From Streptomyces sp. 378 (GTDB lineage Bacteria; Actinomycetota; Actinomycetes; Streptomycetales; Streptomycetaceae), in contig NZ_JASKMS010000039.1 in NCBI RefSeq assembly GCF_030124145.1, positions 1 through 64,000 on the forward strand: 64,000 bases of DNA. Direction: 5' to 3'. Below are positions 1 through 9,050 of this stretch, in pieces; position 1 is the first letter of the stretch; each line of letters begins with the position of its first letter. The notes beneath the pieces are model-generated. The model ran no database searches. It saw only the letters and a program-made list of their open reading frames with translations, and was not told the DNA's origin. The position numbers and the translations under genes were made by a program.

Positions 1-1259
1 GTGCGCCGCGCCCGCCCGGTGCCCCCGGCGCGCCCGGCGGGCCGGGCCCGGTGCATCACGCGGAGACCATGCTGGCCGCGCCCCCGGCGGGCGGCCCCGG
101 TGTGCCTCCGCCTCCGCAGGCCCCCGGCGCACCTCCCGCCGCGCCGGGTGCCCCGGGCATGCCCGGCGCACCCGGGCCGCACGGCGTGGTGCCCGGTGCG
201 ATGCCGCCGGGTGCGATGCCGCCGCCCGGTCAGCCCGTCCCCGGGCAGCCGCCCGCGTACGGCTATCCGCAGCAGCCCACCGGACAGCCGACCGTCGGCC
301 CCGGCTACCAGGCCGTGCTGCGCTACCGCGCGCAGGACGGTTCCGAGCAGCAGCTGATCCGGCGTTCGGCGCCGGGCACGCCGCACCCGGAGTGGCAGAT
401 CTTCCACGAGCTGCGGGCCATGAACGTGCCCCCGGACCAGGTGCTGGAGCTGCACACCGAGCTGGAGTCGTGTGAACTGCCCGGTGCGTACTGCGCGCGG
501 ATGATCCGGGAGCAGTGGCCGCAGGCACGCATCACGTCCATCGCGCCGTACGGGACGGACCACGCGAGCCGGCAGCAGGGCATGCAGCAACTGCTGGCCC
601 ATCAGGGCGAGTTGCACCAGGTGGCGGACGGCCCGGCGCGTCCGGCTCCGGTGCGCGCTCCGCTGCCGCCGGTGCAGGCGGCGCCGCCGATCCCGCCGGA
701 GGCCATCGGGCAGGAGCTGGGCGCCGCGTTCGGGCCGGGGGTGTTCCGGTTCGAGCACGCCGCGGTGTCGCGGCAGGGTGTGCCGCCGGTGGTGGCGCAC
801 ACACTGGTGGCGGCCGGACTGCCCCTGGACATGGGTCCGTTCTTCTGGGCGCAGGCACAGCCGGGCCGGCCCGTTCCGACGCTGGCGGAGCTGGCGGCCG
901 AGCGTGGTGTGCGGCCCGCAGCGGACGCGGGTTCCTATCTGGTGATGGGCAGCGACTTCGGCAAGGCGATCTGCGTGCAGTACGGCACGGCGAACATCGT
1001 CGCCGTGCCGGTGGAGGCCGGGCCGGGCGGGGCGCCCGTACCGCCGCAGTTCGTGAACACCGGGCTGCCGGAGTTCGCGCGCTGCCTGGCGCTGCTCGGG
1101 CGGATGTGGCGGCTGCGGTTCGGGCTGAACCAGGAGCAGGCGGGCCGCTGGACCGTCGACTTCCAGGCCCAGTTGGCCGCGCTCGACCCGGCGGCGCTCG
1201 GGTCGCCGGAGAGCTGGTGGTCGGTGCTGCTGGAGCAGATGTGGGACGGACTGCTGTGA
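1..1259 (+). CDS. Deaminase-like / SUKH-4-like protein, 5' truncated by window edge
   Basis: The frame is open from the first bases of the window, so the true start lies upstream. The first ~85 residues are Pro/Gly/Ala-rich and low in complexity. A middle domain (about residues 95-190) carries the run LELHTELESCELPGAYC. Its H-x-E followed by P-x3-C recalls the zinc-dependent nucleic acid/nucleotide deaminases of polymorphic toxins, but the canonical PCxxC is not intact. The C-terminal ~190 residues (RFEHAAVSRQGVPP through CLALLGRMWRLR) resemble a SUKH-4 immunity-type domain. This pairs a toxin-like and an immunity-like domain in one chain. Function is unknown; it may be a regulatory or anti-toxin protein. 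The domain calls are from memory of the families and no search was run. Confidence 0.65.
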   Translation, partial: APRPPGAPGAPGGPGPVHHAETMLAAPPAGGPGVPPPPQAPGAPPAAPGAPGMPGAPGPHGVVPGAMPPGAMPPPGQPVPGQPPAYGYPQQPTGQPTVGPGYQAVLRYRAQDGSEQQLIRRSAPGTPHPEWQIFHELRAMNVPPDQVLELHTELESCELPGAYCARMIREQWPQARITSIAPYGTDHASRQQGMQQLLAHQGELHQVADGPARPAPVRAPLPPVQAAPPIPPEAIGQELGAAFGPGVFRFEHAAVSRQGVPPVVAHTLVAAGLPLDMGPFFWAQAQPGRPVPTLAELAAERGVRPAADAGSYLVMGSDFGKAICVQYGTANIVAVPVEAGPGGAPVPPQFVNTGLPEFARCLALLGRMWRLRFGLNQEQAGRWTVDFQAQLAALDPAALGSPESWWSVLLEQMWDGLL

Positions 1260-1430
1260 CGCCTCGCCGTTGAGGTGCCGCAAGGAGCCGGGTTCGGTCG
1301 CTCGTACGACCGGGCCCGGCTTCTTCGTGCCCGGGCCGGAGAAGAAGTCCGTGCCGGGCTGTCACACCTTCTGCCGTCGCTCCGTCAGTGCAGTGACAGT
1401 GACGCACCGCCCACACAGGAGGCAGAGATC

Positions 1431-1892
1431 ATGCAGGCACGGATGACGAACCCGGCGTATGTCCTTTCCGGCGCGATGAAGGGCATCGGCACCCTCTTCC
1501 AGGCGATCGGGGAGGGCGGCCTGGCGCAGGACGTCGCGGAGATCGTCGGGCTGCGCGCCAGCCAGATCAACGGCTGCGGGGCCTGTGTGCACGGGCACGT
1601 CGCCAACCTCCGCAAGTCCGGGGTGAGCGAGGAGCGCATCGCGGCCGTCGCCGCCTGGCGGCACGCGCCCTGCTTCTCGGACGCCGAGCGCGCCGCGCTG
1701 AAGCTGACGGAGGCGATGACGCGGCTTTCCGACCTCTCCGGAGAGTCGGTGCCGGACGCGTTGTGGGACGAGGTGGCCGACCACTTCGACGAGAAGGAAC
1801 TCTCCGCGCTGATCCTCACCGTCTCGGTCACCAACATGTTCAACCGCATCAACACGACCATCCAGGAGCCCGCGGGTACCACCTGGGGCTGA
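1431..1892 (+). CDS. AhpD-like carboxymuconolactone decarboxylase family protein
   Basis: 153 residues. The core motif CGACVHGH (CxxCxxxH, about residues 43-50) is the redox-active site of the AhpD/CMD family of alkylhydroperoxidase-like proteins. ATG at 1431 was chosen because AGGAGG lies about 7 nt upstream. A longer in-frame reading from 1275 would add unconserved, low-complexity sequence. Family members reduce peroxides or act as disulfide reductases with an alpha-helical fold; the physiological substrate here is unknown. It stands alone between the SUKH-like gene and the coiled-coil gene. Confidence 0.85.
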   Translation: MQARMTNPAYVLSGAMKGIGTLFQAIGEGGLAQDVAEIVGLRASQINGCGACVHGHVANLRKSGVSEERIAAVAAWRHAPCFSDAERAALKLTEAMTRLSDLSGESVPDALWDEVADHFDEKELSALILTVSVTNMFNRINTTIQEPAGTTWG

Positions 1893-2034
1893 CCGCGGTA
1901 CGGCCCGGCCGTGGTCCCGTGACCTCTGAGCGGAGTGTCGGGTTATGGACACTTCCGTCTGATCCACCAAGATGTGCGCTGAATCATCCCATTTTTGGCG
2001 CGACTTCACGTCGGTGTGGTGGAGAGGGGTCCGG

Positions 2035-2922
2035 ATGAGCAGCGCGACGGTGTCACCGCACGGCTTCACGGCCGTGCGGGGGCGCGGCTACCGTCCCGAG
2101 CAGGTCGACGCGTACGCCGAGGCCCTCTCCGCGGACCGGGACGCGGCGTGGGAGAGAGCAGCCCGGCTGACGGTGCTCGCCCGGCGGATGGGCGAGGAAC
2201 TGGCGCTGCTGCGTGAGGTTGTGGCGCGGCTGGCCCCGCAGACCTACGAGACGCTCGGGGAGCGGGCGCGGCGGCTCTTCGAACTCGGCGAGCAGGAGGC
2301 CGCGGCCGTGAGGGAAGGGGCGCGGCGGGAGGCGCGGCAGTGCGTGGACGGGGCGCGGGCGTCCGCGACCGGTCTGCGTGAGGCCGCGCAGGCGCACGCC
2401 GACGCCGTGCGCGCCGACGCCGATGAACGTGCCCGGCAGCGGCTGCTGGCGGCCCGCGCCGAGGCCGACGAGATCCGGGACGTGGCCCGGCGTGAGGCGC
2501 GGGACCAGCGGGGCGAGGCCGTGGCCGCGTTGCGGGAGATGAGGCTGCGGACCTCCGGGATGCTGGCCGAGCAGGACAAGGAACGCGCCGAGCGGTGGGC
2601 GGAGACCGAACGGGAAGAGACCGGCCGGGCGGCGGTCCTGGACGCGAGCCACGCGAAGGCGCGCACGCGCGCCGAGGAAGTGCTGTCCGACGCCGAGCAG
2701 GCCTTGGCCGACGCGGAGGATCTGGCCCGCGACCTGGAGGAAGAGGCCCACGCCCATGCGGCGGAGCTGGTCGCCCGGGCCCGCGGACACGCCGAGGCGG
2801 TGGAGGCGGAGACGGCCCGGCTCCTGCGCGATCACGCTGAGCGCCGAGACGAGGCCCGGGCCCACATCGACCGCGTCCACGCCAGCCTGACGGCTTGGGC
2901 GGTGCGGGTGGCGGCGGAGTGA
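2035..2922 (+). CDS. Coiled-coil, FilP/'cellulose-binding'-like cytoskeletal protein
   Basis: 295 residues, almost entirely Ala/Glu/Arg-rich heptad-like helix from about residue 40 onward. The N-terminus (HGFTAVRGRGYRPEQVDAY) is the short DivIVA-like segment found in the Streptomyces family often annotated as 'cellulose-binding protein', which includes the coiled-coil protein FilP. ATG at 2035 follows GGAGAGGGGTCCGG; the reading from 1972 is unlikely. Probable role: a filament-forming or scaffold protein at the hyphal cortex. That is inferred from composition and family resemblance. No enzymatic motif is visible. Confidence 0.75.
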   Translation: MSSATVSPHGFTAVRGRGYRPEQVDAYAEALSADRDAAWERAARLTVLARRMGEELALLREVVARLAPQTYETLGERARRLFELGEQEAAAVREGARREARQCVDGARASATGLREAAQAHADAVRADADERARQRLLAARAEADEIRDVARREARDQRGEAVAALREMRLRTSGMLAEQDKERAERWAETEREETGRAAVLDASHAKARTRAEEVLSDAEQALADAEDLARDLEEEAHAHAAELVARARGHAEAVEAETARLLRDHAERRDEARAHIDRVHASLTAWAVRVAAE

Positions 2923-3141
2923 CATCGTCGGCGGGTGCTGCCCGTGGTGGGCGACGAGACGGACTCCGTCTCCCACCGGCCGGGCGGGCGCGCAGGCACG
3001 CCGGGTGCGCCCATGGGCGGCGGCACCTCGGCCGTGCCGTGGGTCTCCGACCGGCTGTGCGTGTGTGCGAGCGCGGGCGCACACACGCCCGGCGCGGCGA
3101 CCACGGCCGTGTGACTCCCAGCGGCTGTGCGTGCGCCGGTC

Positions 3142-3278
3142 CACGCTCGGCGCCTCAATGCCCGGCGCAGGCACGCTCGGCGCCTCAACGCCCGGCGGCA
3201 GGCACGCCCGGCGCCTCCACGTTCGTCGTCTCCACGTCCGGCGCACGCACGCTCGGCGCCTCCACGCCCGGTGGCCGG
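3142..3278. repeat. Degenerate ~30-bp tandem repeats in a 597-bp gene-end gap
   Basis: The gap 2923-3519 separates the coiled-coil gene from the convergent symporter gene and holds no convincing CDS. Within it, units of the form CACGCTCGGCGCCTCAAYG plus CCCGGCG occur at about 3142-3171, 3172-3202 and 3248-3278, with a decayed unit between. The first two units are close to identical apart from a 1-bp length change. The rest of the gap is G+C-rich with only short imperfect hairpins. It looks like a slippage-derived repeat rather than a known element. Confidence 0.6.
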
Positions 3279-3519
3279 CTCGGCCGTTCCTGTCCTCCCG
3301 TAGCGGGCCCCGGCTGCCGTGCCGGGCGTCGGCGCAGGGCGCGCCCGCACTGTGGTCGGGCCGCGCCGCGGAGGGGGCGCCTGGCCGAGCCCTGTCCCGG
3401 CCGGCCTGGCCGCCGGCCGGCCCCACCGCCGGCCGGCCTGGCCTGACCCGTCGTCCCCTGCGCCCGGGCAGCCCGCCCGGCGGCACGGCAAGCCGTCATC
3501 GGCCGCCGTGCCGTTCGCG

Positions 3520-5133
3520 TCAGTGGTCCCTGCGGGCCGCGCCCGCCAGGATCCAGCCCTCCACCGCCTCGTACCGGTGGCGTTGTTCCTCCGACTTGCG
3601 GTGGCCGGAGGCCATCGTGCCGAGCCAGCCGCAGGCGAAGCCGAGGGGGATGGAGAGCAGGCCCGTGGTGGTGAACGGGAACCAGTTGAAGTCGGCTTCG
3701 GGGAAGGCCGAGACGGGCGAGCCGGAGACCAGGTTGGTGCCCGGCATCAGCAGCAGTACCGCGAGGGAGCCGCCGATGAGCGTGCTGAGCAGGCCCGCTC
3801 GTGTGAAGCGCCGCCAGAACAGGCTGTAGACCAGGGCGGGTGCGATGGCCGAGGCACCCAGGCAGAAGGACAGCGTGACCAGCCATTGCAGGCTGCGGTG
3901 CTGGACCTGGGTGGCCAGGAAGATCGCGGGAATGCCCACGGCCACCGCCGACAGTCGCGCCATGGTCATCTCGCGGCGCGGCGACATCTCCTGCACCCGG
4001 GCCGCGAACACGTCGTGGGCGAGGGAGTTGGCGCAGGCCAGGATCATGCCGGCGACGGAGGCGAGCAGCGTGAGGAAGACCGCGGTGGTGATGGTCGTGA
4101 ACAGGAACGTCTCGGCCGACGACACGTCCGCGCCGAACGCCGCCTGTGACCCCAGCAGATAGGCCGTGTTGCCCTGCGGGTCGACCTGCGCGATCAGTTC
4201 CCGCCCGACCAGCGCTGTCGCGCCGAAGCCGACGACGGTGATGATCAGCACGAACAGGGCCACGCCCGACACCGCCCAGGACATCGAACGCCGCACCTGC
4301 CGGGCGCTGGAGGCCGTGTACATGCGCATGGTGACGTGTGGCAGGACGCCGCCGCCGAGGACCACCGTGAGCTGCGCGGTGATCATGTCCAGGTCGGGGC
4401 TGGGGCCGCCTGCGAACTGCAGTCCCGAGGAGAGGAACGCCGAGCCGACACCGCTGTTCTGGGCGGCCGCGGCGAAGAGGGCTCCCGGGTCCCAGTCGAA
4501 CCGGTGCAGGATCAGGACCGCGACCACCATGCCGGAGCCGAGCAGCATCACGATCTTCAGGATCTGGATGAGGGCGGTGCCCTTCATCCCGCCGATCGCC
4601 GCGTAGCTGATCATCAGCGCGCCGACGCCGATGATGCAGCCCGTCTGCAGTGACTCGCCGGAGAAGCCGAGGATGAACGCCATGAGCTGCCCGGTCCCCG
4701 CCAACTGGACCACCATCAGCGGCAGCAGCGCCGTCAGGGTGACCGCGCAGGCCGCGATGCGGACAGCGCGGCCCGGCATCCGACGGGTCAGCGCGTCGCC
4801 CATGGTGAACCGGCCCGCGTTGCGCAGCGGTTCGGCCAGCAGGAACATCAGCAGCATCAGCGACAGGGCCGTGCTCAGCGCCAGCACGATCCCGTCGTAG
4901 CCGAACAGCGCGATGACGCCGCCGGTGCCCAGGACGGTCGCGGCGGAGATGTAGTCGCCGGCGATGGCCAGGCCGTTGCGCATGGGGGACAGCGAGCTGT
5001 AGCCGGTGTAGAACTCGTCCAGGTCGTCCCGGTCCGGGCCCGTCATCACGCACAGCAGCAGCGTGATCGTGGCGACGGCGGAGAAGCCGACGAGGGACAT
5101 GGCCTGGGCGTTGCCGCTGAATTCGGTGGTCAC
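3520..5133 (-). CDS. Cation/acetate symporter-like sodium:solute symporter (ActP-like)
   Basis: 537 residues with about 13 hydrophobic segments. The opening helix is followed by FYTGYSSLSPMRNGLAIAGDY, typical of the SSS family, ActP/acetate-permease branch. The GTG start at 5133 overlaps the stop of the DUF485 gene (GTGA), so translation is coupled. Function: Na+- or H+-coupled uptake of acetate or another short-chain carboxylate across the cytoplasmic membrane. The DUF485-symporter pairing is the classic yjcH-actP arrangement, which supports the substrate guess. The exact substrate is not proven. Confidence 0.88.
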   Translation of the reverse strand: MTTEFSGNAQAMSLVGFSAVATITLLLCVMTGPDRDDLDEFYTGYSSLSPMRNGLAIAGDYISAATVLGTGGVIALFGYDGIVLALSTALSLMLLMFLLAEPLRNAGRFTMGDALTRRMPGRAVRIAACAVTLTALLPLMVVQLAGTGQLMAFILGFSGESLQTGCIIGVGALMISYAAIGGMKGTALIQILKIVMLLGSGMVVAVLILHRFDWDPGALFAAAAQNSGVGSAFLSSGLQFAGGPSPDLDMITAQLTVVLGGGVLPHVTMRMYTASSARQVRRSMSWAVSGVALFVLIITVVGFGATALVGRELIAQVDPQGNTAYLLGSQAAFGADVSSAETFLFTTITTAVFLTLLASVAGMILACANSLAHDVFAARVQEMSPRREMTMARLSAVAVGIPAIFLATQVQHRSLQWLVTLSFCLGASAIAPALVYSLFWRRFTRAGLLSTLIGGSLAVLLLMPGTNLVSGSPVSAFPEADFNWFPFTTTGLLSIPLGFACGWLGTMASGHRKSEEQRHRYEAVEGWILAGAARRDH

Positions 5134-5591
5134 CGTGCTCCCTCCCGCTTGGCGTCCAGCTCGGCATGCCTGCGGATCCGGTCCGCGATCGGGTCGACGC
5201 GGCGGCGGGCCGTCTGCTCGTACAGGGCGATCGCCAGCCAGGTCACGGGAACCTGGATGAGCGCGAGGAGCAGACCGGTGGGCAGGCCGTCGGTGACGGT
5301 GCTCGTCATGAACGAGGGTGCGAACGCCGACAGGATGAGGAACAGAAGGAAGTAGCCGAGCGCCGTGAGCGTGGCCACGCGCCGCTGCCAGCGGTAGGCG
5401 CTGCGCAGAACGCGCAGATCGCTGTGCTGCCCGAGCGCGGCATGGCGCTGGGGACGCCGGCCGGCCGGTTCGGGCGCCTCCTGCGGTGCCCAGGGGTAGG
5501 TGTCGTACGCGTACGGGTACGGGGACGGGTCGTGGGACGGTGACGGACCGGGTGGTCGGTACGGGTGCGACGGGGACGGGTCGTAGGACAT
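5130..5591 (-). CDS. DUF485 membrane protein, partner of the symporter
   Basis: 153 residues. A Pro/Tyr/Ser-rich cytoplasmic N-terminus (about residues 1-55) precedes two hydrophobic helices (YFLLFLILSAFAPSFM and LLLALIQVPVTWLAIALY), the layout of YjcH/DUF485 proteins. ATG at 5591 has an AAGGAGC site upstream. It is first in a two-gene unit, and its TGA stop overlaps the GTG of the symporter. DUF485 proteins accompany acetate permeases and may be a small subunit; their molecular role is not known. Confidence 0.85.
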   Translation of the reverse strand: MSYDPSPSHPYRPPGPSPSHDPSPYPYAYDTYPWAPQEAPEPAGRRPQRHAALGQHSDLRVLRSAYRWQRRVATLTALGYFLLFLILSAFAPSFMTSTVTDGLPTGLLLALIQVPVTWLAIALYEQTARRRVDPIADRIRRHAELDAKREGAR

Positions 5592-5702
5592 CCCGGTGCT
5601 CCTTGCGAGGGTGGGATCCGGTGCGGCGGACCGCAGGGAGGTGGGGGGTGGGAGCCACGCACGCTACTGCGGAGTAGGGGCTGAGCGCGAGGGTTTCCGC
5701 AA

Positions 5703-5716
5703 ACTGATCGGTCGGT
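5703..5716. promoter_or_regulatory. Candidate TetR-type operator upstream of DUF485-symporter
   Basis: In the 175-bp space upstream of the DUF485 gene the sequence ACTGATCGGTCGGT matches the palindrome ACCGACCGGTCGGT, common for TetR-family operators, at 12 of 14 positions. It lies about 110 nt upstream of the ATG. Only the resemblance is seen; no TetR gene is adjacent. Confidence 0.25.
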
Positions 5717-5766
5717 ATGCGCTTACCTTGCCGACCTGGGGTGTTACCCGCGTTAACCCGGCTTTC

Positions 5767-6276
5767 TCACACGAGCCGGCGCTCGTGGCGCACTCCCGGC
5801 CGGCCGCCCACCGTCGTGTCCCCCACCCGCGTGAAGCCGCTGCGGGCCAGGACCCTCAGGGAAGCGGGATTGTCCAGGGTCGTGACCGCGGTGAGCGACG
5901 TCAGGCCGTAGTCGGTGGCGGCCAGCCGGCACACCTGCGCGACGGCCGCCGTCGCCACACCCCGGCCGGCGGCGCGTTCGCCGACGCGGTAGCCGAGTTC
6001 GGCGCTGCCGTCCGCCAGGTCCACCAGGTTCACCCGGCCGATCACCCCGCCCTCCTCCCCGAGGACCACGTGGAAGCGGCACACGCGCGCGTGCTGTTCG
6101 TCGAGGAGCGCCCCGAGGCGTGCGGCGAAACCCTCAGGGGTGAAGAAGGCGTCCCCCCGGTCCGGCACGGTGCGCGCGAAGTACGCCCGGTTCTCCCGCT
6201 CGAAGGCCAGCAGCGCGTCCGCGTGGTCGGCCCGGAGGGGCTCCAAGGTCACCATGGGCGCGAGGATACGGACCAT
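5767..6276 (-). CDS. GNAT acetyltransferase, RimJ/RimL type
   Basis: 169 residues with the GNAT fold order: VTLEPLRADHADALLAFE at the start, then ELGYRVGERAAGRGVATAAV (the acetyl-CoA loop with R-x-x-G-x-G/A) and the C-terminal NPASLRVLARSGF. ATG at 6276 overlaps the exporter's stop (TGATG) and has AAGGA just upstream. A shorter start at 6255 is possible. Members acetylate protein N-termini or small molecules such as antibiotics. Coupling to an exporter gene would fit a resistance pair, but that is inference. Confidence 0.85.
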   Translation of the reverse strand: MVRILAPMVTLEPLRADHADALLAFERENRAYFARTVPDRGDAFFTPEGFAARLGALLDEQHARVCRFHVVLGEEGGVIGRVNLVDLADGSAELGYRVGERAAGRGVATAAVAQVCRLAATDYGLTSLTAVTTLDNPASLRVLARSGFTRVGDTTVGGRPGVRHERRLV

Positions 6277-7832
6277 CAGTCCTTGAGCACCGGGAATTTC
6301 CGGGGCGCGAGGAACAGCAGCACCAGGAACGCCAGGGCCGCCGCACCCGCCGCGCCCAGGTAGACCGCGTGCACGGCGTCGGCGATCGCCCGTCTGGTCG
6401 TCTCCGGCGCGGTGCCCGCATCGAGCGCCCGCGTCACCGAGTCCAGGTCGCCCGCGCCGCCGAGCCGCGCGGCCAGGACCCCGTTGGCGACCGCGCCGAA
6501 CACCGCCGCGCCGATCGTCTGGCCGGTCTGACGGCAGAACAGCACGGACGCGGTCGTCGTACCCCGCTCCGCCCAGCCCACCGTCGACTGCACACCGACG
6601 ATGAGCGGCAGTTGGAACAGACCCAGCGCGGCGCCGAGCAGCAGCATCAGCAGCGTCGGCTGCCACGCCTGCCCGGGGTACGGCAGGAAGGGGAAGGCGA
6701 ACAGGATCAGCGCGGCCGTGCCGATGCCCAGCATCGCCGTGTTGCGGAAGCCGATCCTGCGGTACACGTGCTGGCTCAGCGCCGCCGACACCGGCCAGCT
6801 CAACGTCCAGACGGACAGCACGAATCCGGCGGCCACGGGCGCGAGGCCCAGCACCGACTGGGCGTAGGTGGGCAGGAAGACCGACGGCGCGACCATCAGC
6901 AGGCCCAGCGCGCCCAGGGCCAGATTGACCGCGGCGATCGTACGGCGCCGCCACACCCAGCCGGGGATGATCGGCTCCGCGGCCCGGCGCTCCACCAGCA
7001 CCACGACCCCGACCAGGGCGAGTCCCGCGCCGAACAGCCCCAGGGAGGGCGCCGACAGCCATGGCCACGCCACCCCGCCCTGCACGAGAGCCGTGAGCAG
7101 CACGCCGCCGCAGGCGAACACCGCGAGCGCGCCCGCCCAGTCCACGCGCGCGTGCGCGGTGGCTTCCCGCTCCGGCTCGTGGAGGTGACGGACGATCAGC
7201 CACAGCGCGACCGCGCCGATCGGCAGATTGATCAGGAAGATCCAGCGCCAGTCCGCGTACGCGGCGAGCACCCCGCCGAGTCCGGGGCCGGCGACCGCGG
7301 ACACCGCCCACACCGTGGACAGCTTCGCCTGGATCTTGGGACGGTCCTTCAAGGGATACAGGTCGGCGGCGAGCGTCTGCACCGTGCCCTGGAGCGCGCC
7401 GCCGCCCAGGCCCTGCACGACGCGGAAGGCGATGAGCGCCCCCATGTTCCAGGCCAGCGCGCACAGCGCGGACCCGAGGAGGAAGACCACCGAGCCCGCT
7501 ACCAGCACCGGTTTGCGGCCGAAGGTGTCGGAGAGCTTGCCGTACACGGGCAGGGTGACGGTCACGGCCAGCAGGTAACCGGAGAAGAGCCAGGAGAAGA
7601 CGGAGAAACCGCCGAGGTCCCCGACGATCTGCGGGACGGCGGTCGAGACGATGGTGGCGTCGAGGGCGGCCAGCGCCATCGAGAGCATCAGCGCCGCCAC
7701 GACGGCTCCGCGCCGGCCGGTCGTGGCGGGACGTGCGGCCTCGCGTGCCGCGGAACCGGTGCTGCCCACCCCGATGCCCCTCCCTCGCCCCGGCCGCACC
7801 CGCGTCCCGCCGCTTGTGCCTGCCCCTTGCAT
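6276..7832 (-). CDS. DHA2-family (14-TM) drug:H+ antiporter MFS transporter
   Basis: 518 residues with about 14 hydrophobic segments after a basic, Gly/Arg-rich N-terminus. DHA2 signatures are visible: LDATIVSTAVPQIVGDL (motif D1), GKLSDTFGRKPVL (motif A), RVVQGLGGGALQG (motif B) and GPGLGGVLA (motif C, the antiporter motif). It probably exports a hydrophobic drug or metabolite using the proton gradient. ATG at 7832 is preceded by GGCAGGTAG. The downstream GNAT gene overlaps its stop. Substrate unknown. Confidence 0.9.
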   Translation of the reverse strand: MQGAGTSGGTRVRPGRGRGIGVGSTGSAAREAARPATTGRRGAVVAALMLSMALAALDATIVSTAVPQIVGDLGGFSVFSWLFSGYLLAVTVTLPVYGKLSDTFGRKPVLVAGSVVFLLGSALCALAWNMGALIAFRVVQGLGGGALQGTVQTLAADLYPLKDRPKIQAKLSTVWAVSAVAGPGLGGVLAAYADWRWIFLINLPIGAVALWLIVRHLHEPEREATAHARVDWAGALAVFACGGVLLTALVQGGVAWPWLSAPSLGLFGAGLALVGVVVLVERRAAEPIIPGWVWRRRTIAAVNLALGALGLLMVAPSVFLPTYAQSVLGLAPVAAGFVLSVWTLSWPVSAALSQHVYRRIGFRNTAMLGIGTAALILFAFPFLPYPGQAWQPTLLMLLLGAALGLFQLPLIVGVQSTVGWAERGTTTASVLFCRQTGQTIGAAVFGAVANGVLAARLGGAGDLDSVTRALDAGTAPETTRRAIADAVHAVYLGAAGAAALAFLVLLFLAPRKFPVLKD

Positions 7833-7956
7833 CTACCTGCCGCGGACAGCTTCTCACTTGACCCTGACGTCGCGGGAGGGTGGAGGCTGTGTGAGCCGAC
7901 GGGTGGAGCGAACCCTGAGACGGTCTCCACCCTTGGGTGGACTGCCCCTAGGGGTA

Positions 7957-7997
7957 CCTCCGTACTACGACCTGGGGAGGGTTCGTACCGACGGAGG
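7957..7997. promoter_or_regulatory. Inverted repeat in divergent promoter region of exporter and ABC operon
   Basis: The 429-bp gap 7833-8261 separates divergent transcription units. CCTCCGT at 7957-7963 is mirrored by ACGGAGG at 7991-7997, spaced 27 bp. An exact palindrome CCCCTAGGGG sits just before it. The layout suggests an operator or a paired binding site controlling the exporter, the ABC operon, or both. No coding sequence is supported in this gap. Confidence 0.3.
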
Positions 7998-8261
7998 ATG
8001 AGACGGGGAGAGCCCCTTCCTTAACCTGGCTTTACGCCGCCGGGGGGCGGTGGGACACACCGCGGGGGTGGGGTTTTCCACAGTAGAAGACTGCGCTGAA
8101 CACCAGGGCGCACGACCCCTCCCCGCCGCGAGACTTGAAACGCACCGGACGCACCGGAGCACCGGAGGCACCTGACGGACCGCACGGTCCGGCGAGGCGC
8201 ACAGCGGCTGCCGACCAGGCGACCGCCTTCACCAACCGCTGACCGATATAGGAGACATACC

Positions 8262-9050
8262 GTGACATCGGCTGTAACCATTCCCAGGCACGGGGGCACT
8301 GGAGGGCGTACGGCCGTTGCCGCGCGGGCGCGGCAGGTCGTGAAGGCGTACGGATCCGGTGAGACGCGTGTCGTCGCCCTCGATCACGTCGACGTGGACA
8401 TCGCACGCGGCCAGTTCACCGCGATCATGGGCCCCTCGGGGTCCGGCAAGTCCACCCTGATGCACTGCCTGGCCGGCCTCGACACCGTGACGAGCGGTCA
8501 GATCTACCTCGACGAGACCGAGATCACCGGTCTGAAGGACAAGAAGCTCACGCGGCTGCGCCGGGACCGGATCGGGTTCATCTTCCAGGCGTTCAACCTG
8601 CTGCCGACGCTGAACGCGATCGAGAACATCACCCTGCCCATGGACATCGCGGGCCGCAAGCCGGACAAGGAGTGGCTGACGCGGGTGGTGGAGACCGTCG
8701 GACTCGCCGACCGCCTCAAGCACCGGCCCACCCAGCTCTCCGGCGGCCAGCAGCAGCGCGTCGCCGTGGCGCGGGCCCTCGCCGCCCGGCCCGAGATCAT
8801 CTTCGGCGACGAGCCGACCGGAAACCTCGACTCCCGCGCCGGCGCCGAGGTCCTCGGCTTCCTGCGCCGGTCCGTCGACGATCTGGGCCAGACCATCGTC
8901 ATGGTCACCCACGACCCGGTCGCCGCGAGCTACGCGGACCGCGTGCTGTACCTCGCCGACGGCCGCATCGTCGACGAGATGTTCAAGCCGACCGCGGAGG
9001 CCGTTCTGGACCGCATGAAGGACTTCGACGCCCGGGGGCGTACGTCATGA
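8262..9050 (+). CDS. MacB/LolD-type ABC transporter ATP-binding protein
   Basis: 262 residues. Walker A GPSGSGKST at about 57-65, Q-loop IFQAFNLLPTL, signature LSGGQQQRVAVARALA, Walker B IIFGDEPTGNLDSR, and the switch histidine in MVTHD are all present. GTG at 8262 follows TAGGAGACATACC. The stop overlaps the ATG of the permease, so the two form one coupled operon. These ATPases drive FtsX-type permeases that move lipids, peptides or antibiotics by mechanotransmission rather than classic import. It is closely similar to the ATPase at 36095-36865. Confidence 0.93.
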   Translation: MTSAVTIPRHGGTGGRTAVAARARQVVKAYGSGETRVVALDHVDVDIARGQFTAIMGPSGSGKSTLMHCLAGLDTVTSGQIYLDETEITGLKDKKLTRLRRDRIGFIFQAFNLLPTLNAIENITLPMDIAGRKPDKEWLTRVVETVGLADRLKHRPTQLSGGQQQRVAVARALAARPEIIFGDEPTGNLDSRAGAEVLGFLRRSVDDLGQTIVMVTHDPVAASYADRVLYLADGRIVDEMFKPTAEAVLDRMKDFDARGRTS

